Assembly (NCBI GenBank): GCA_902791865.1
Contig: CADAXK010000007.1
Location: 1 to 64,000 of the forward strand
DNA length: 64,000 nucleotides
Direction: 5' to 3'
From: an uncultured Bacteroidia bacterium
Lineage (GTDB): Bacteria > Bacteroidota > Bacteroidia > Bacteroidales > ML635J-15
The notes under the pieces: model-generated
The model's database searches: none
The model's input: the letters and a program-made list of their open reading frames with translations, nothing else
Told to the model about the DNA's origin: nothing
Part shown: in pieces, positions 1 to 7,449 of the stretch
How positions within the stretch are numbered: position 1 is the stretch's first letter
How the letters are laid out: each line of letters starts with the position of its first letter
Translations under genes and position numbers: made by a program

Positions 1-1
1 C

Positions 2-169
2 GAGGAGTTTGTTCCTAAGCGTGCCGAAGGCGGTTTGACGGGCTGGATTGACTGCTATGGAAAGTCTGCCCTCAAGGGACATATTTTCTGCGGCGGTGTA
101 GGTGCTCCGAACGAGATAGCAGGGAATGAAAAACTACAGGAAGCGTACGAAATGGGAAAGAGTGTGTAG
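2..169 (+). CDS. C-terminal fragment of a probable flavodoxin-like / NADPH-dependent FMN reductase
   Basis: The window opens inside this gene. Only the last 55 codons are present, reading in frame 2 to a TAG stop. The visible peptide has the segments GGLTGWIDCYGKSALKGH and FCGGVGAPNEIAGN followed by a helix ending in AYEMGKSV. This Gly-rich strand-loop-helix ending looks like the C-terminus of flavodoxin-fold NAD(P)H-dependent oxidoreductases, but the cofactor-binding N-terminus lies outside the window, so the family call is tentative. No gene follows directly; the next element is the putative 6S-like RNA. Confidence 0.4.
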   Translation, partial: EEFVPKRAEGGLTGWIDCYGKSALKGHIFCGGVGAPNEIAGNEKLQEAYEMGKSV

Positions 170-333
170 TAAAATAACAACTTGTTGATTATTGAGGTTT
201 TATTATTGAAGATCCATTATTCAAGTGTGCGAAAATTTGTGTTTTTTATTGCATTTTTCGCACAGTTGAGATGATGCACTCATATTACCTCCTATACTTT
301 AGAACTGCAAAATAGTATCTTGCAAAAATAAAT

Positions 334-364
334 TTTGCCATTCCATTACCTTTTTCTATTTTTG
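334..364 (+). promoter_or_regulatory. Bacteroidota-type promoter of the 6S-like RNA
   Basis: TTTG at 334-337 and TATTTTTG at 357-364 are separated by 19 nt. This matches the Bacteroidota primary-sigma consensus TTTG-N19-21-TAnnTTTG at both elements. Transcription should start near 370-375, just before the structured segment. It is the best-matching complete promoter seen in the window. Confidence 0.65.
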
Positions 365-370
365 CCATTG

Positions 371-575
371 GTTTGGTGATGAACCAAGCCAGACATATTG
401 ATTAACGAAGCGTTTATGCTCGTCTTGTGAATAGAAACGTGAGAAACTTCTATAAGGGACAAGAGAGTATAATGATTCGCGCTTTAGCGTGGATTGTTAT
501 ATCTGCATCTTTCCCACAGGTAATTCTCACGACCTCTATTCAAAGAAGTGGTATATCAGTGCCACGCTTCTTTTT
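371..575 (+). ncRNA. ssrS: Putative 6S-like RNA (rod-shaped structured transcript)
   Basis: No open frame fits here, yet nested complementary arms build one long rod. GAAGCGT 407-413 pairs with ACGCTTC 564-570. GAATAG 429-434 pairs with CTATTC 536-541. GTGAGAA 439-445 pairs with TTCTCAC 524-530. TATAA 468-472 pairs with TTATA 497-501, and CGC 478-480 with GCG 487-489. Unpaired stretches on both sides of the 439-445 helix could form the central bulge typical of 6S RNA, which mimics an open promoter and binds RNA polymerase holoenzyme. The roughly 200-nt length and the strong promoter fit that class. The outer helix runs into a T-rich stretch (571-575), a possible intrinsic terminator. Another Bacteroidales-specific structured RNA is the main alternative. 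Confidence 0.55.
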
Positions 576-658
576 GTGAAATTGCCTATGGGGTACTGGT
601 GGGCAGGAAAAAGTAAAAAAGATGGGATTTTATAATTTGGTCTTACTAAAAAACGGAA

Positions 659-677
659 TTGCCATACTTTGGCAATC
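659..677. promoter_or_regulatory. Inverted repeat upstream of the zinc-ribbon gene cluster
   Basis: ATTGCCA (659-665) and TGGCAAT (671-677) form a perfect 7-bp inverted repeat with a 5-nt centre, 42 bp before the first zinc-ribbon gene. A TACTTTTT sequence just downstream is a one-mismatch version of the -7 element. The position suits an operator or a short leader hairpin, but no regulator can be assigned. Confidence 0.3.
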
Positions 678-718
678 TTATACTTTTTCTTTGCAAAATA
701 ATTTAAATGTAAATAAAT

Positions 719-1711
719 ATGAAATGTTCAAAGTGTAATGCGGAAATAGCGGATAATGCAAAGTTCTGCCCTAAATGCGGTACAAAAGTAGAGAAGATAG
801 AACCAGAGAAGGTTTGCCCGAATTGTGGAGCACTTTTCAAAGAAGGGGCAAAATTCTGTGTTAAATGCGGTTGCAAGATAGAAAACTACAATACAACATA
901 CAAACAGACTTTTGTGTCATCGGAAAACGAAAATACTAATAAAGCATCACATTCCAAAGAAAAATATGTCAATCCCAATCCAGTACCTCAAGCACAGAAT
1001 TCTGTAAAATCAAGAAAGAAAACAATAATAATAGTTTCGGCAATAGTAATATTTGCATTGATTGTAATTTGCATATTGCTTTTAGTGTCAAGATCAAATA
1101 AGAACACTTATCCTAATAGGTATACAGACGATTACGAACCTACAGAAAAGGAATTACAAGAAATGACGAATATGTTGCATAGCCTACCAAGTGAGGAAGA
1201 AAAAAATGTTATAGATAACCCCACAACAACGACCAATTCGAAATCAGAGACAGAAGCATCTGTTAATAATACAGCGGTACAAGAGGTCCAGGATAACCTT
1301 ACAATTGTTGAGGATGCTGGTGATTATATAAATACTCAAACTGAGCCACAGAATGTACAGATGGTAGAAGTCGACGAGGAAGAGGATGTTGAACCAGTTG
1401 CTTTTGCCGCTGTAGAAAATAAGCCAGAATATCCAGGTGGCGATATGGCACTTATGAAATATTTGGCAGAAAATACCAAGTATCCTGAAACAGCAAAGGA
1501 AAACGGTATATCAGGGAAAGTTTTTGTTCAGTTTATAATAGACAAGAAAGGAATAGTAACAAATGTAAAGGTTATTCGTGGTGTTGACCCAGCTATTGAT
1601 GCTGAAGCAGTGAGAGTTGTTAAGGCTATGCCAAATTGGAAGCCGGGTTCTCAGAGAGGTAAGGTTGTGCCTGTAATTTATCAGTTCCCAATTAATTTCA
1701 AATTAAATTAA
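719..1711 (+). CDS. Zinc-ribbon membrane protein with periplasmic TonB C-terminal domain
   Basis: This 330-residue protein begins with two zinc ribbons (Cys3/6/17/20 and Cys33/36/47/50). A polar linker follows, then one membrane segment at about 102-124 preceded by SRKK (positive-inside), a Thr/Glu-rich linker, and a TonB C-terminal domain from about residue 237 (EYPGG..., TKYPETAKENGISGKV..., ending PINFKLN). The expected topology is cytoplasmic ribbons and periplasmic TonB domain. TonB-family domains normally pass energy to outer-membrane receptors. The canonical ExbBD-contacting N-terminus is missing, so this is more likely a TonB-fold periplasmic module coupled to a cytoplasmic metal or protein sensor. 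It is the first of three neighbours sharing the same N-terminal ribbon. No TonB receptor or exbBD is nearby. Confidence 0.75.
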   Translation: MKCSKCNAEIADNAKFCPKCGTKVEKIEPEKVCPNCGALFKEGAKFCVKCGCKIENYNTTYKQTFVSSENENTNKASHSKEKYVNPNPVPQAQNSVKSRKKTIIIVSAIVIFALIVICILLLVSRSNKNTYPNRYTDDYEPTEKELQEMTNMLHSLPSEEEKNVIDNPTTTTNSKSETEASVNNTAVQEVQDNLTIVEDAGDYINTQTEPQNVQMVEVDEEEDVEPVAFAAVENKPEYPGGDMALMKYLAENTKYPETAKENGISGKVFVQFIIDKKGIVTNVKVIRGVDPAIDAEAVRVVKAMPNWKPGSQRGKVVPVIYQFPINFKLN

Positions 1712-1780
1712 AATTTCCCGAATGCCATTTTAACAGACTTTAGAACATGGTGGTATTAGTAAATAAGATTGAAGTAAATT

Positions 1781-2998
1781 ATGAAATGTACAAAATGTAA
1801 TGCAGAAATTGACGATAACGCAAGATTCTGCCCCGAATGTGGAAGTAAGATAGAAAAGTTTGCTTTTTGTTCCAATTGTGGTGCTAAACTAGAAGAAGGT
1901 GCGGCCTTCTGTAGTAATTGTGGGGAAAAAATAGGTTGTCAGCCAACAGATAAATTAGAAAAGAAAAATTGTCCGTATTGTGGGGAAGAGATACTTGCAA
2001 CAGCAACAAAATGCAAGCATTGTGGTGAATGGCTAGATGATGAGGATGACGGAGAGGTAGAAGGTGATATAAACGAAATTGAAGAAGAGGATAACATAAC
2101 ATTGCTAAAACGAAATGTTCCTCTGAGCGATGGTTTAATAATAACAGCCTTATGGGTTGCTATAATCGGACTATTTATCTCATTAGAGAACACATTTGTA
2201 GATGGTTTGGGCTTAAGGGATACAATGAATGGAATGATGAAAGTCTTTTTCTTTTTAAGTTATATACCTGAATGGGTTGGCACTGTTTTGGATGCCATTG
2301 GTTTGGTCGCTTTGCTGTTTTCTCTGAAAATAGCAATGTCTAAACTGAAAAAGAGTTTCGATAGTTTGTTCACTTGGCAAATTGTTATAGTTGTAGTTTC
2401 TGCTATCTCTATGATTTATATGGATTTTTATGATTCAGTGGGTCTATGGATTTTATGTCTTGTATTTTTGTTAACACAAACAATAATACAACTTATACTT
2501 GGTTTAAAGATAAGTTCAGCATACAACGATGAATTCTTTTTTCTTGGTGAAAAGATAGCAAAAGACCCTGAAATTAATAAGTTTGGAAAAACGATGTCCA
2601 TTTGTGCAATTATTAACTTGATGGCATTTGTTTCTATGTTTATATTTTTTATTATTTCCTCCGTTATGTATTTGCCTGATGTTGACTCTAATACTCAAGT
2701 TATACTTGTTAATATTGCTTCAGTACCAACATTTGTTTCAATGTTTTATTACGAACGGTTAAAGAGAATCCTATTAAAGACAGAAGATAATGAAACACAA
2801 GGTGTTGATTCAAATATAAACCCAGAAACTGATGGCAAAACAAAAACTAATACATTGGAACATAGACACTATACAGATGCCGATGGTAATGAAATAAAGA
2901 CTATTGTGTGTCCAAACAAACTATGCGGTAAAGAGGTAAATGCAAAATTTAAAGAATGTCCTTTTTGTGGAACACCTTTGCGTTCGCAAAATCAATAA
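1781..2998 (+). CDS. Polytopic membrane protein with zinc ribbons at both ends
   Basis: The 405-residue product opens with three zinc ribbons (Cys3/6/17/20; Cys30/33/44/47; Cys64/67/78/81). An acidic linker follows, then five or six hydrophobic segments between about 115 and 322, including VGLWILCLVFLLTQTIIQLI. A further ribbon (CPNKLCGKEV...CPFCG) lies at about 378-398. The even or odd number of helices, and so the side of the C-terminal ribbon, cannot be settled by eye. The first 20 residues are almost identical to those of the flanking genes, which implies tandem duplication of the 5' part. No catalytic motif was recognised; the function is unknown. The gene lies 69 bp after its upstream neighbour and 13 bp before its downstream neighbour, so probably one operon. 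Confidence 0.7.
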   Translation: MKCTKCNAEIDDNARFCPECGSKIEKFAFCSNCGAKLEEGAAFCSNCGEKIGCQPTDKLEKKNCPYCGEEILATATKCKHCGEWLDDEDDGEVEGDINEIEEEDNITLLKRNVPLSDGLIITALWVAIIGLFISLENTFVDGLGLRDTMNGMMKVFFFLSYIPEWVGTVLDAIGLVALLFSLKIAMSKLKKSFDSLFTWQIVIVVVSAISMIYMDFYDSVGLWILCLVFLLTQTIIQLILGLKISSAYNDEFFFLGEKIAKDPEINKFGKTMSICAIINLMAFVSMFIFFIISSVMYLPDVDSNTQVILVNIASVPTFVSMFYYERLKRILLKTEDNETQGVDSNINPETDGKTKTNTLEHRHYTDADGNEIKTIVCPNKLCGKEVNAKFKECPFCGTPLRSQNQ

Positions 2999-3011
2999 TA
3001 ACTAATAATAT

Positions 3012-4007
3012 ATGAAATGTTCAAAATGTAACGCAGAAATAGCGGATAATGCAAAGTTCTGCCTGATATGTGGTGCTAAAGTTGAAAAACTAGAACCTAT
3101 AAAAGAATGTCCTAACTGTGGAGAACATCTTAAAGAAGGCGCAAAGTTCTGTGCAAAATGCGGTTGCAAGATAGAAATGGAATGCAAATGTCCACAATGT
3201 GGTAATGTCCTCAAAGATGGAACTAAGTTTTGCCATGTATGTGGAACTAAAATTGTCGGCAGCAATGAAGATTTTCCGAGCCAATCAGCAATATGCGAAA
3301 AAACAGAAATTCTTGTTGAATTACCTATTGCAAATTCTACTGCAAGTACCAAAAAACAGAAAAAATCAGACAAGACAATAATAATTATAGCAATCGCCAT
3401 TTTTGCAATAGTCGTTGTGGCAATTATTGCAATAACTTTAGCGTCTAACTCTGAAAGTCAGTCAAATTACTCAAGTAACAATTATTCAAGTAATAGCAAT
3501 CTCAGCAACACCTATTATAATGAGTACATATATTTTAATTATCCGAGCAATTACAAGATAACTGATGAGGAAAGGAATGAGGATGGAGAAATTAGCCTCA
3601 ATTGTGAGATAAAAAGTGATGATTTAGCTATTATAACTATAACCAGTGGTTATGATGCAAGTTTGTCCTTTTATGACGGACAAGATCTTAATGAAATTTG
3701 TAAGGAGACTCTAAAATCTTTTAATAATGAATTAAGGTCAAGTGGGTATGGAAATGTTAAAATCTCTGGAATGTCAAGAAAGGCAATCGGTTATAATTAT
3801 AGCGGTTACTATAATGATTTTACAGCAGAAGTGTATTCGAATCCCATCAAGGGGTATGTGTTTGTTGGTACTTATGGTAATAATTATGTGACAATATTTG
3901 CACAAGCAGAGAATGATAAGTATTTGCGACAACTTGATGATATATTAAAAACTCTTATGTATACATATGATGGAAGAGGGGATGATCCTGATTATGACGA
4001 TGTGTAA
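3012..4007 (+). CDS. Triple zinc-ribbon, single-pass membrane protein with a periplasmic domain
   Basis: Three zinc ribbons occupy the first 80 residues (CSKCNAEIADNAKFCLICG, CPNCGEHLKEGAKFCAKCG and CPQCGNVLKDGTKFCHVCG). One membrane helix (IIIIAIAIFAIVVVAIIAI) lies at about residue 120-143, followed by a Ser/Asn-rich stretch. The roughly 160-residue C-terminal domain starts near NEYIYFNYPSNYKI and resembles the PsbP-like/DUF1795 fold seen in other bacterial surface proteins, although that match is by general look only. It is the third member of the zinc-ribbon row and ends in a strong terminator. The shared ribbons with different outer domains suggest that the three proteins meet the same cytoplasmic partner. 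Confidence 0.7.
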   Translation: MKCSKCNAEIADNAKFCLICGAKVEKLEPIKECPNCGEHLKEGAKFCAKCGCKIEMECKCPQCGNVLKDGTKFCHVCGTKIVGSNEDFPSQSAICEKTEILVELPIANSTASTKKQKKSDKTIIIIAIAIFAIVVVAIIAITLASNSESQSNYSSNNYSSNSNLSNTYYNEYIYFNYPSNYKITDEERNEDGEISLNCEIKSDDLAIITITSGYDASLSFYDGQDLNEICKETLKSFNNELRSSGYGNVKISGMSRKAIGYNYSGYYNDFTAEVYSNPIKGYVFVGTYGNNYVTIFAQAENDKYLRQLDDILKTLMYTYDGRGDDPDYDDV

Positions 4008-4037
4008 AGGAATGGAATATGGTTATAAACAATTTTA

Positions 4038-4069
4038 CAGCAGTCGGCAGATGGTCGGCTGCTGTTTTT
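4038..4069 (+). terminator. Intrinsic terminator after the zinc-ribbon cluster
   Basis: CAGCAGTCG (4038-4046) pairs with CGGCTGCTG (4056-4064), one G-T pair included, over a 9-nt loop. Five T residues follow. It closes the three-gene transcript. Confidence 0.8.
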
Positions 4070-4163
4070 GTATCGGTGTGTAATAAATTTCTTCACTCTC
4101 GCTTTTGTCTTGATAACAAAAGATTCCTCATTTTCAATCAGATAGGATAATATTTCAAAAAAT

Positions 4164-4195
4164 TTTGTGCTGATTTGAAAAAAGCATTATCTTTG
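4164..4195 (+). promoter_or_regulatory. Promoter of the winged-helix / nucleotidyltransferase pair
   Basis: TTTG (4164-4167), a 20-nt spacer and TATCTTTG (4188-4195) match the Bacteroidota consensus. Because this promoter lies downstream of an in-frame TTG at 4175, that TTG cannot be the start codon; the ATG at 4265 is preferred. Confidence 0.6.
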
Positions 4196-4207
4196 CAAAC
4201 TGAAATT

Positions 4208-4235
4208 TTGTTCGCAATTCGCGAACAGCGAACAA
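4208..4235. promoter_or_regulatory. Operator-like repeats between promoter and start codon
   Basis: TTGTTCGC (4208-4215) is an inverted match to GCGAACAA (4228-4235). A second GCGAAC at 4221-4226 gives an alternative, tighter palindrome. The repeats lie about 13-40 bp after the -7 element, where a bound repressor would block transcription. The winged-helix protein encoded next is the obvious candidate ligand. Confidence 0.5.
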
Positions 4236-4264
4236 ATGAGATTAAGTGCTTAATATACACACAA

Positions 4265-4780
4265 ATGAAACCACAAGATATTCTTGTATTATTAAAAAAG
4301 ATAACATCTGATGGAAAGACGCTCTCGTGCCACGGACTTGCAGAATCGTTAGGTTTAAGTGCCTCAACGGTAAGCGAAAGTTTGGAACGCTGCAAAAAGG
4401 CAAAACTTATCGACCGTGACAAAAAGCGAGTTAATGTACTGGCCTTGCAGGAATTTCTGATTCACGGCATTGCGTATGTCTTTCCCGTAGAAGTAGGACG
4501 TGTCGGCAGAGGCATACCAACCAATTCAAGTGCATCGCCTATAAAAGAGAACATAACTGGCAGTTCAGAGATTTATGTATGGCATTATGTAAAAGGCACC
4601 TCCCGCGGACAGCAAATAGAGCCTCTCTATCCAACTGTCCCCGAAGCCGCCCTACGCGACGATGAACTGTATCAGTTGCTGGTAATTGTTGATGCTTTGC
4701 GGATTGGACACAGCAGAGAGAAATCCGTTGCCATTGAAGAACTGACCAAAAGGCTGAACCGATATGCAGAAAACAAATAA
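4265..4780 (+). CDS. Winged-helix DNA-binding protein, probable autoregulator/antitoxin partner
   Basis: This 171-residue protein starts MKPQDILVLLKK. Its N-terminal winged helix (LSCHGLAESLGLSASTVSESLERCKKAKLI) has a MarR/AbiEi-like recognition helix. The C-terminal half contains the segments FLIHGIAYVFPVEVG, GRGIPT and ELYQLLVIVDALRIGHSREK, as in a widespread family of small regulators encoded beside nucleotidyltransferases. The 3' end overlaps the next gene by 17 bp, so the two are translationally coupled. The order resembles type IV toxin-antitoxin pairs such as AbiEi/AbiEii, in which the first gene represses the operon and counters the second. The antitoxin role is inferred from context. 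The ATG at 4265 was chosen because the promoter -7 element lies at 4188-4195. Confidence 0.75.
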   Translation: MKPQDILVLLKKITSDGKTLSCHGLAESLGLSASTVSESLERCKKAKLIDRDKKRVNVLALQEFLIHGIAYVFPVEVGRVGRGIPTNSSASPIKENITGSSEIYVWHYVKGTSRGQQIEPLYPTVPEAALRDDELYQLLVIVDALRIGHSREKSVAIEELTKRLNRYAENK

Positions 4781-6242
4781 CGAACGCCTACAGGAAATTG
4801 CCGAGGCTTTGCAGGACTTGAACGACAGGCTTGTATATGTGGGCGGTGCTATGGCAGGTTCGTATGCTACAGACCCAACCGCAACAGAACCTCGTGTGAC
4901 TTTTGATGTGGATTGTGTGGTAGATACTAAATCGTACAGCGAACACATAGACTTTGAAAATAAACTTCGTGCAAAACATTTTCAGAACGACCAAACGCCC
5001 GATGCTCCTCTTTGCCGATGGGTGTTCAACGGAGAAAAAGTGGATGTAATGTCAATGGACGAAAAGAGTTTGTCGTTTGGTAATCGTTGGTATCGTCCAG
5101 GGTTCGAGAAGCGAGAATTATGCACACTGCCTTCGGGCGAAAGCATTTATCGCCTTTCGGTTACATACTATATTGCATCAAAAATTGAAGCATTGCTATC
5201 GCGTGGCGGTAACGACTGGCGAGGTGCAAAAGATTTCGAAGATATTGTTTATGTACTCAATTATTGTTCCGATTTCATAGAACAATTTAAAAATGAAGAT
5301 GCGCAGGTTCGCAATTATGTTTCGGATCAATTTTCGCAGATGTTAAAGCGTTCCAATATTTCAGAGGAAATAGAATCTGCAATATCATACGATGAAATTG
5401 AGCGCACCGATATGATTCTGGAAACACTAAAAGCCATTTCGGAATACAACCCACAATCATTAAGCATACAATTTGTCAGCGACTTGCATTTGGAATTCCC
5501 AGAAAACAGAGCATTTATTGCAAGTCATCCGATGGAAGTGTCGGGAGAAATCTTACTTGTTGCAGGAGATTCAGCATATCTTGACCATCCTGATTCTCGT
5601 CAGGACACATATTCGCATTATTCTTTCTGGGACTGGGCATCAAATAATTACAAGCAAGTAATTGTCTGCCTCGGGAATCATGATTTTTACAGCTACTACG
5701 ACCTTGCCACAATGCCAGACGGCTATTGCAAGCAGATTCGCACTAATGTTCACGCATATTATAATGCTATTGTGCATCTTGGGGATACTGACATTATTGT
5801 TTCTACGCTATGGTCGCATATAAATCCGAATGATGCCTATATTACAGAACGGAATGTCAGCGACTTCTATCGGATTATGTACAAAGGGCATCGCCTAAAT
5901 GCAGAAAACTTTAATCAGGAACACGAACGATGCCTGCAATTTGTAAAAAAGGCTGTTGCAGAAAGTAAAGCAAAGACAAAAATTGTCCTCACCCACCATG
6001 TACCGACTCAATTATGCACAGCCGATGAATTTCGTGGCAGCGTCATAAACGGTGCGTTTTCAGTTGAACTTGGCGAATACATTGCAGAATCTGGCATTGA
6101 CTTCTGGATTTACGGACATTCGCATCGTAACATTGATGCCCAGATTGGAAAGACGGAAATATTGTCCAACCAACTTGGGTATGTTTCACACGGGGAACAT
6201 CGCTCCAATGGATTTAATCCGAAAAAGAAAATTGATTTGTGA
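4764..6242 (+). CDS. Nucleotidyltransferase fused to a calcineurin-like metallophosphoesterase
   Basis: The 492-residue protein has two enzymatic halves. Residues 1 to about 215 are an AbiEii/MNT-like nucleotidyltransferase. The GG turn is Gly27-Gly28, the metal-binding DVD is Asp48/Asp50, a third acid is in EKVDV (Asp94), and the helical part contains ASKIEALLSRGGNDW and AKDFEDIV. From about residue 230 a metallophosphoesterase follows with all its metal motifs: SDLHLEF (DxH), AGD, GNHDF, THH and YGHSH. Both active sites look intact and there is no frameshift. Nucleotidyltransferases of this kind attach a nucleotide to tRNA or protein; phosphoesterases can hydrolyse such bonds. An installer/remover enzyme is therefore possible, but its substrate is unknown. 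The fusion is unusual, since this transferase is normally a stand-alone partner of the winged-helix protein. Confidence 0.8.
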   Translation: MQKTNNERLQEIAEALQDLNDRLVYVGGAMAGSYATDPTATEPRVTFDVDCVVDTKSYSEHIDFENKLRAKHFQNDQTPDAPLCRWVFNGEKVDVMSMDEKSLSFGNRWYRPGFEKRELCTLPSGESIYRLSVTYYIASKIEALLSRGGNDWRGAKDFEDIVYVLNYCSDFIEQFKNEDAQVRNYVSDQFSQMLKRSNISEEIESAISYDEIERTDMILETLKAISEYNPQSLSIQFVSDLHLEFPENRAFIASHPMEVSGEILLVAGDSAYLDHPDSRQDTYSHYSFWDWASNNYKQVIVCLGNHDFYSYYDLATMPDGYCKQIRTNVHAYYNAIVHLGDTDIIVSTLWSHINPNDAYITERNVSDFYRIMYKGHRLNAENFNQEHERCLQFVKKAVAESKAKTKIVLTHHVPTQLCTADEFRGSVINGAFSVELGEYIAESGIDFWIYGHSHRNIDAQIGKTEILSNQLGYVSHGEHRSNGFNPKKKIDL

Positions 6243-6293
6243 TTCAAACCATTCCAATCTAAATCGTACTTCATAAATTAAATTTTACCACAA

Positions 6294-7055
6294 ATGATTC
6301 TATACTTCTCAGGAACAGGCAACAGCCTGGCAATAGCAAGACAGATTGCCGAACGCATTGACGAACAAGTAATGCCACTGCGCGAGGCTGTCGGTGCCGA
6401 CTTGTCAAACGAAAAGCGCATAGGCTTCGTATATCCTTGCTACAACGGCGATGCGCCAAAAATTGTCCCAAAACAGGTCGCGCAGCTGGATTTGCCCACG
6501 GATGCCTATTATTTCATCGTAATAACCTGTGGCGCACTCACGGGAAATAGCATCTGGACCGTCGAAAAAGTACTGAAGAAGAAAGGCATTCGGTTCAACT
6601 ACTGCAACAAGATTCGTGTTCCCGACAACAGCGCGCTTGGTTTCGGTCGCAATCCAAATGACCAGCTATGGAAATTCCAGAAGTACGCACCGCGCCTTGA
6701 GCAGATAAAGAACGACATTGCCGCGAAAGTGAACGCCCGCCACTGGGGTTCGCCCGATCCACTAGCAGCCTTGCAGACTTTGAGCGTGTTCGACAATGCC
6801 ATTTTCAAGGCTTTGCGACCAAAGGTCAATGCCGAAAAATGCGTAGGTTGCGGAATTTGCGCAAAAGTGTGCTCAGTCGGCAACATCTCGCTGACCGAAA
6901 ACCGTGCCCACTGTGGCGACAAGTGCGAGTCCTGCCTTGCCTGCGTACATTTCTGCCCGCATCAGGCAGTGGAACTTGGTGGCAAACCGACACTCAAGGA
7001 AAGACAGTACCATCATCCGGAGGTAGGATTGAAGGATATGATAGTGGAGAAATAA
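6294..7055 (+). CDS. EFR1-type flavodoxin/ferredoxin fusion
   Basis: The 253-residue protein starts with a flavodoxin-like domain (MILYFSGTGNSLAIA, the FMN phosphate loop). It ends with two 4Fe-4S motifs, CVGCGICAKVC and CESCLACVHFC, at about residues 183-226. This layout matches the EFR1 family of soluble electron carriers found in anaerobes. The partner reductase is unknown. It lies 51 bp after the nucleotidyltransferase fusion and may be a separate transcript. Its codon use is more GC-rich than that of the zinc-ribbon genes, in keeping with a core gene. Confidence 0.85.
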   Translation: MILYFSGTGNSLAIARQIAERIDEQVMPLREAVGADLSNEKRIGFVYPCYNGDAPKIVPKQVAQLDLPTDAYYFIVITCGALTGNSIWTVEKVLKKKGIRFNYCNKIRVPDNSALGFGRNPNDQLWKFQKYAPRLEQIKNDIAAKVNARHWGSPDPLAALQTLSVFDNAIFKALRPKVNAEKCVGCGICAKVCSVGNISLTENRAHCGDKCESCLACVHFCPHQAVELGGKPTLKERQYHHPEVGLKDMIVEK

Positions 7056-7118
7056 GGACTTTTGAATTCGTTTTTTCAAAAATCCAAAATTCCATTTTCT
7101 GTTTCCGGCCTAATTTAC

Positions 7119-7126
7119 TATCTTTG
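7119..7126 (+). promoter_or_regulatory. -7 element before the DUF3098-uppP-truB operon
   Basis: TATCTTTG matches TAnnTTTG, 38 bp before the DUF3098 start. A T-rich stretch about 20 bp upstream (7095-7098) may stand in for the TTTG element. Confidence 0.45.
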
Positions 7127-7164
7127 CAGTTTGTTTCTAATAATAGAATTTTGACTTTTACAAT

Positions 7165-7446
7165 ATGGCAAAGATTGAAAATCAGAACGAAAAAGCAGTT
7201 CCCGAAAACGGAAAGAACGGCTTTGCACTTGGCAAGAAGAACTACATTGCGCTAGCAATAGGCTTTGCAATACTTGTTATCGGCTACGCACTTATGTCGG
7301 GTGGTGCTTCAACAGACCCCAATGTTTTCAACGGCGACGAAATATTCAACTTCCGCCGCATAACACTTGCCCCGATAGTGCTGATAATCGGTTTCGCAGT
7401 CGAAATTTTTGCAATAATGTGGCGTCCGCGCACTAAAAAAGACTAG
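7165..7446 (+). CDS. DUF3098 family small membrane protein
   Basis: This 93-residue protein has two membrane helices, at about residues 27-46 and 67-86. The first is preceded by FALGKKNYIALAIGFAILV, typical of DUF3098. Between them is the conserved segment FNGDEIFNFRRITLAPIVL. In Bacteroidota this gene regularly lies between cell-division ftsX and uppP; here it is 3 bp before uppP and clearly in that operon. Its function is not established; the neighbourhood suggests a role in the cell envelope. Confidence 0.85.
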   Translation: MAKIENQNEKAVPENGKNGFALGKKNYIALAIGFAILVIGYALMSGGASTDPNVFNGDEIFNFRRITLAPIVLIIGFAVEIFAIMWRPRTKKD

Positions 7447-7449
7447 CAA

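Noticed and set aside
4175..4264. Upstream TTG start for the winged-helix gene
   Set aside because: The promoter -7 element (4188-4195) lies within the extension, so it cannot be translated from this promoter; the ATG at 4265 matches related proteins.
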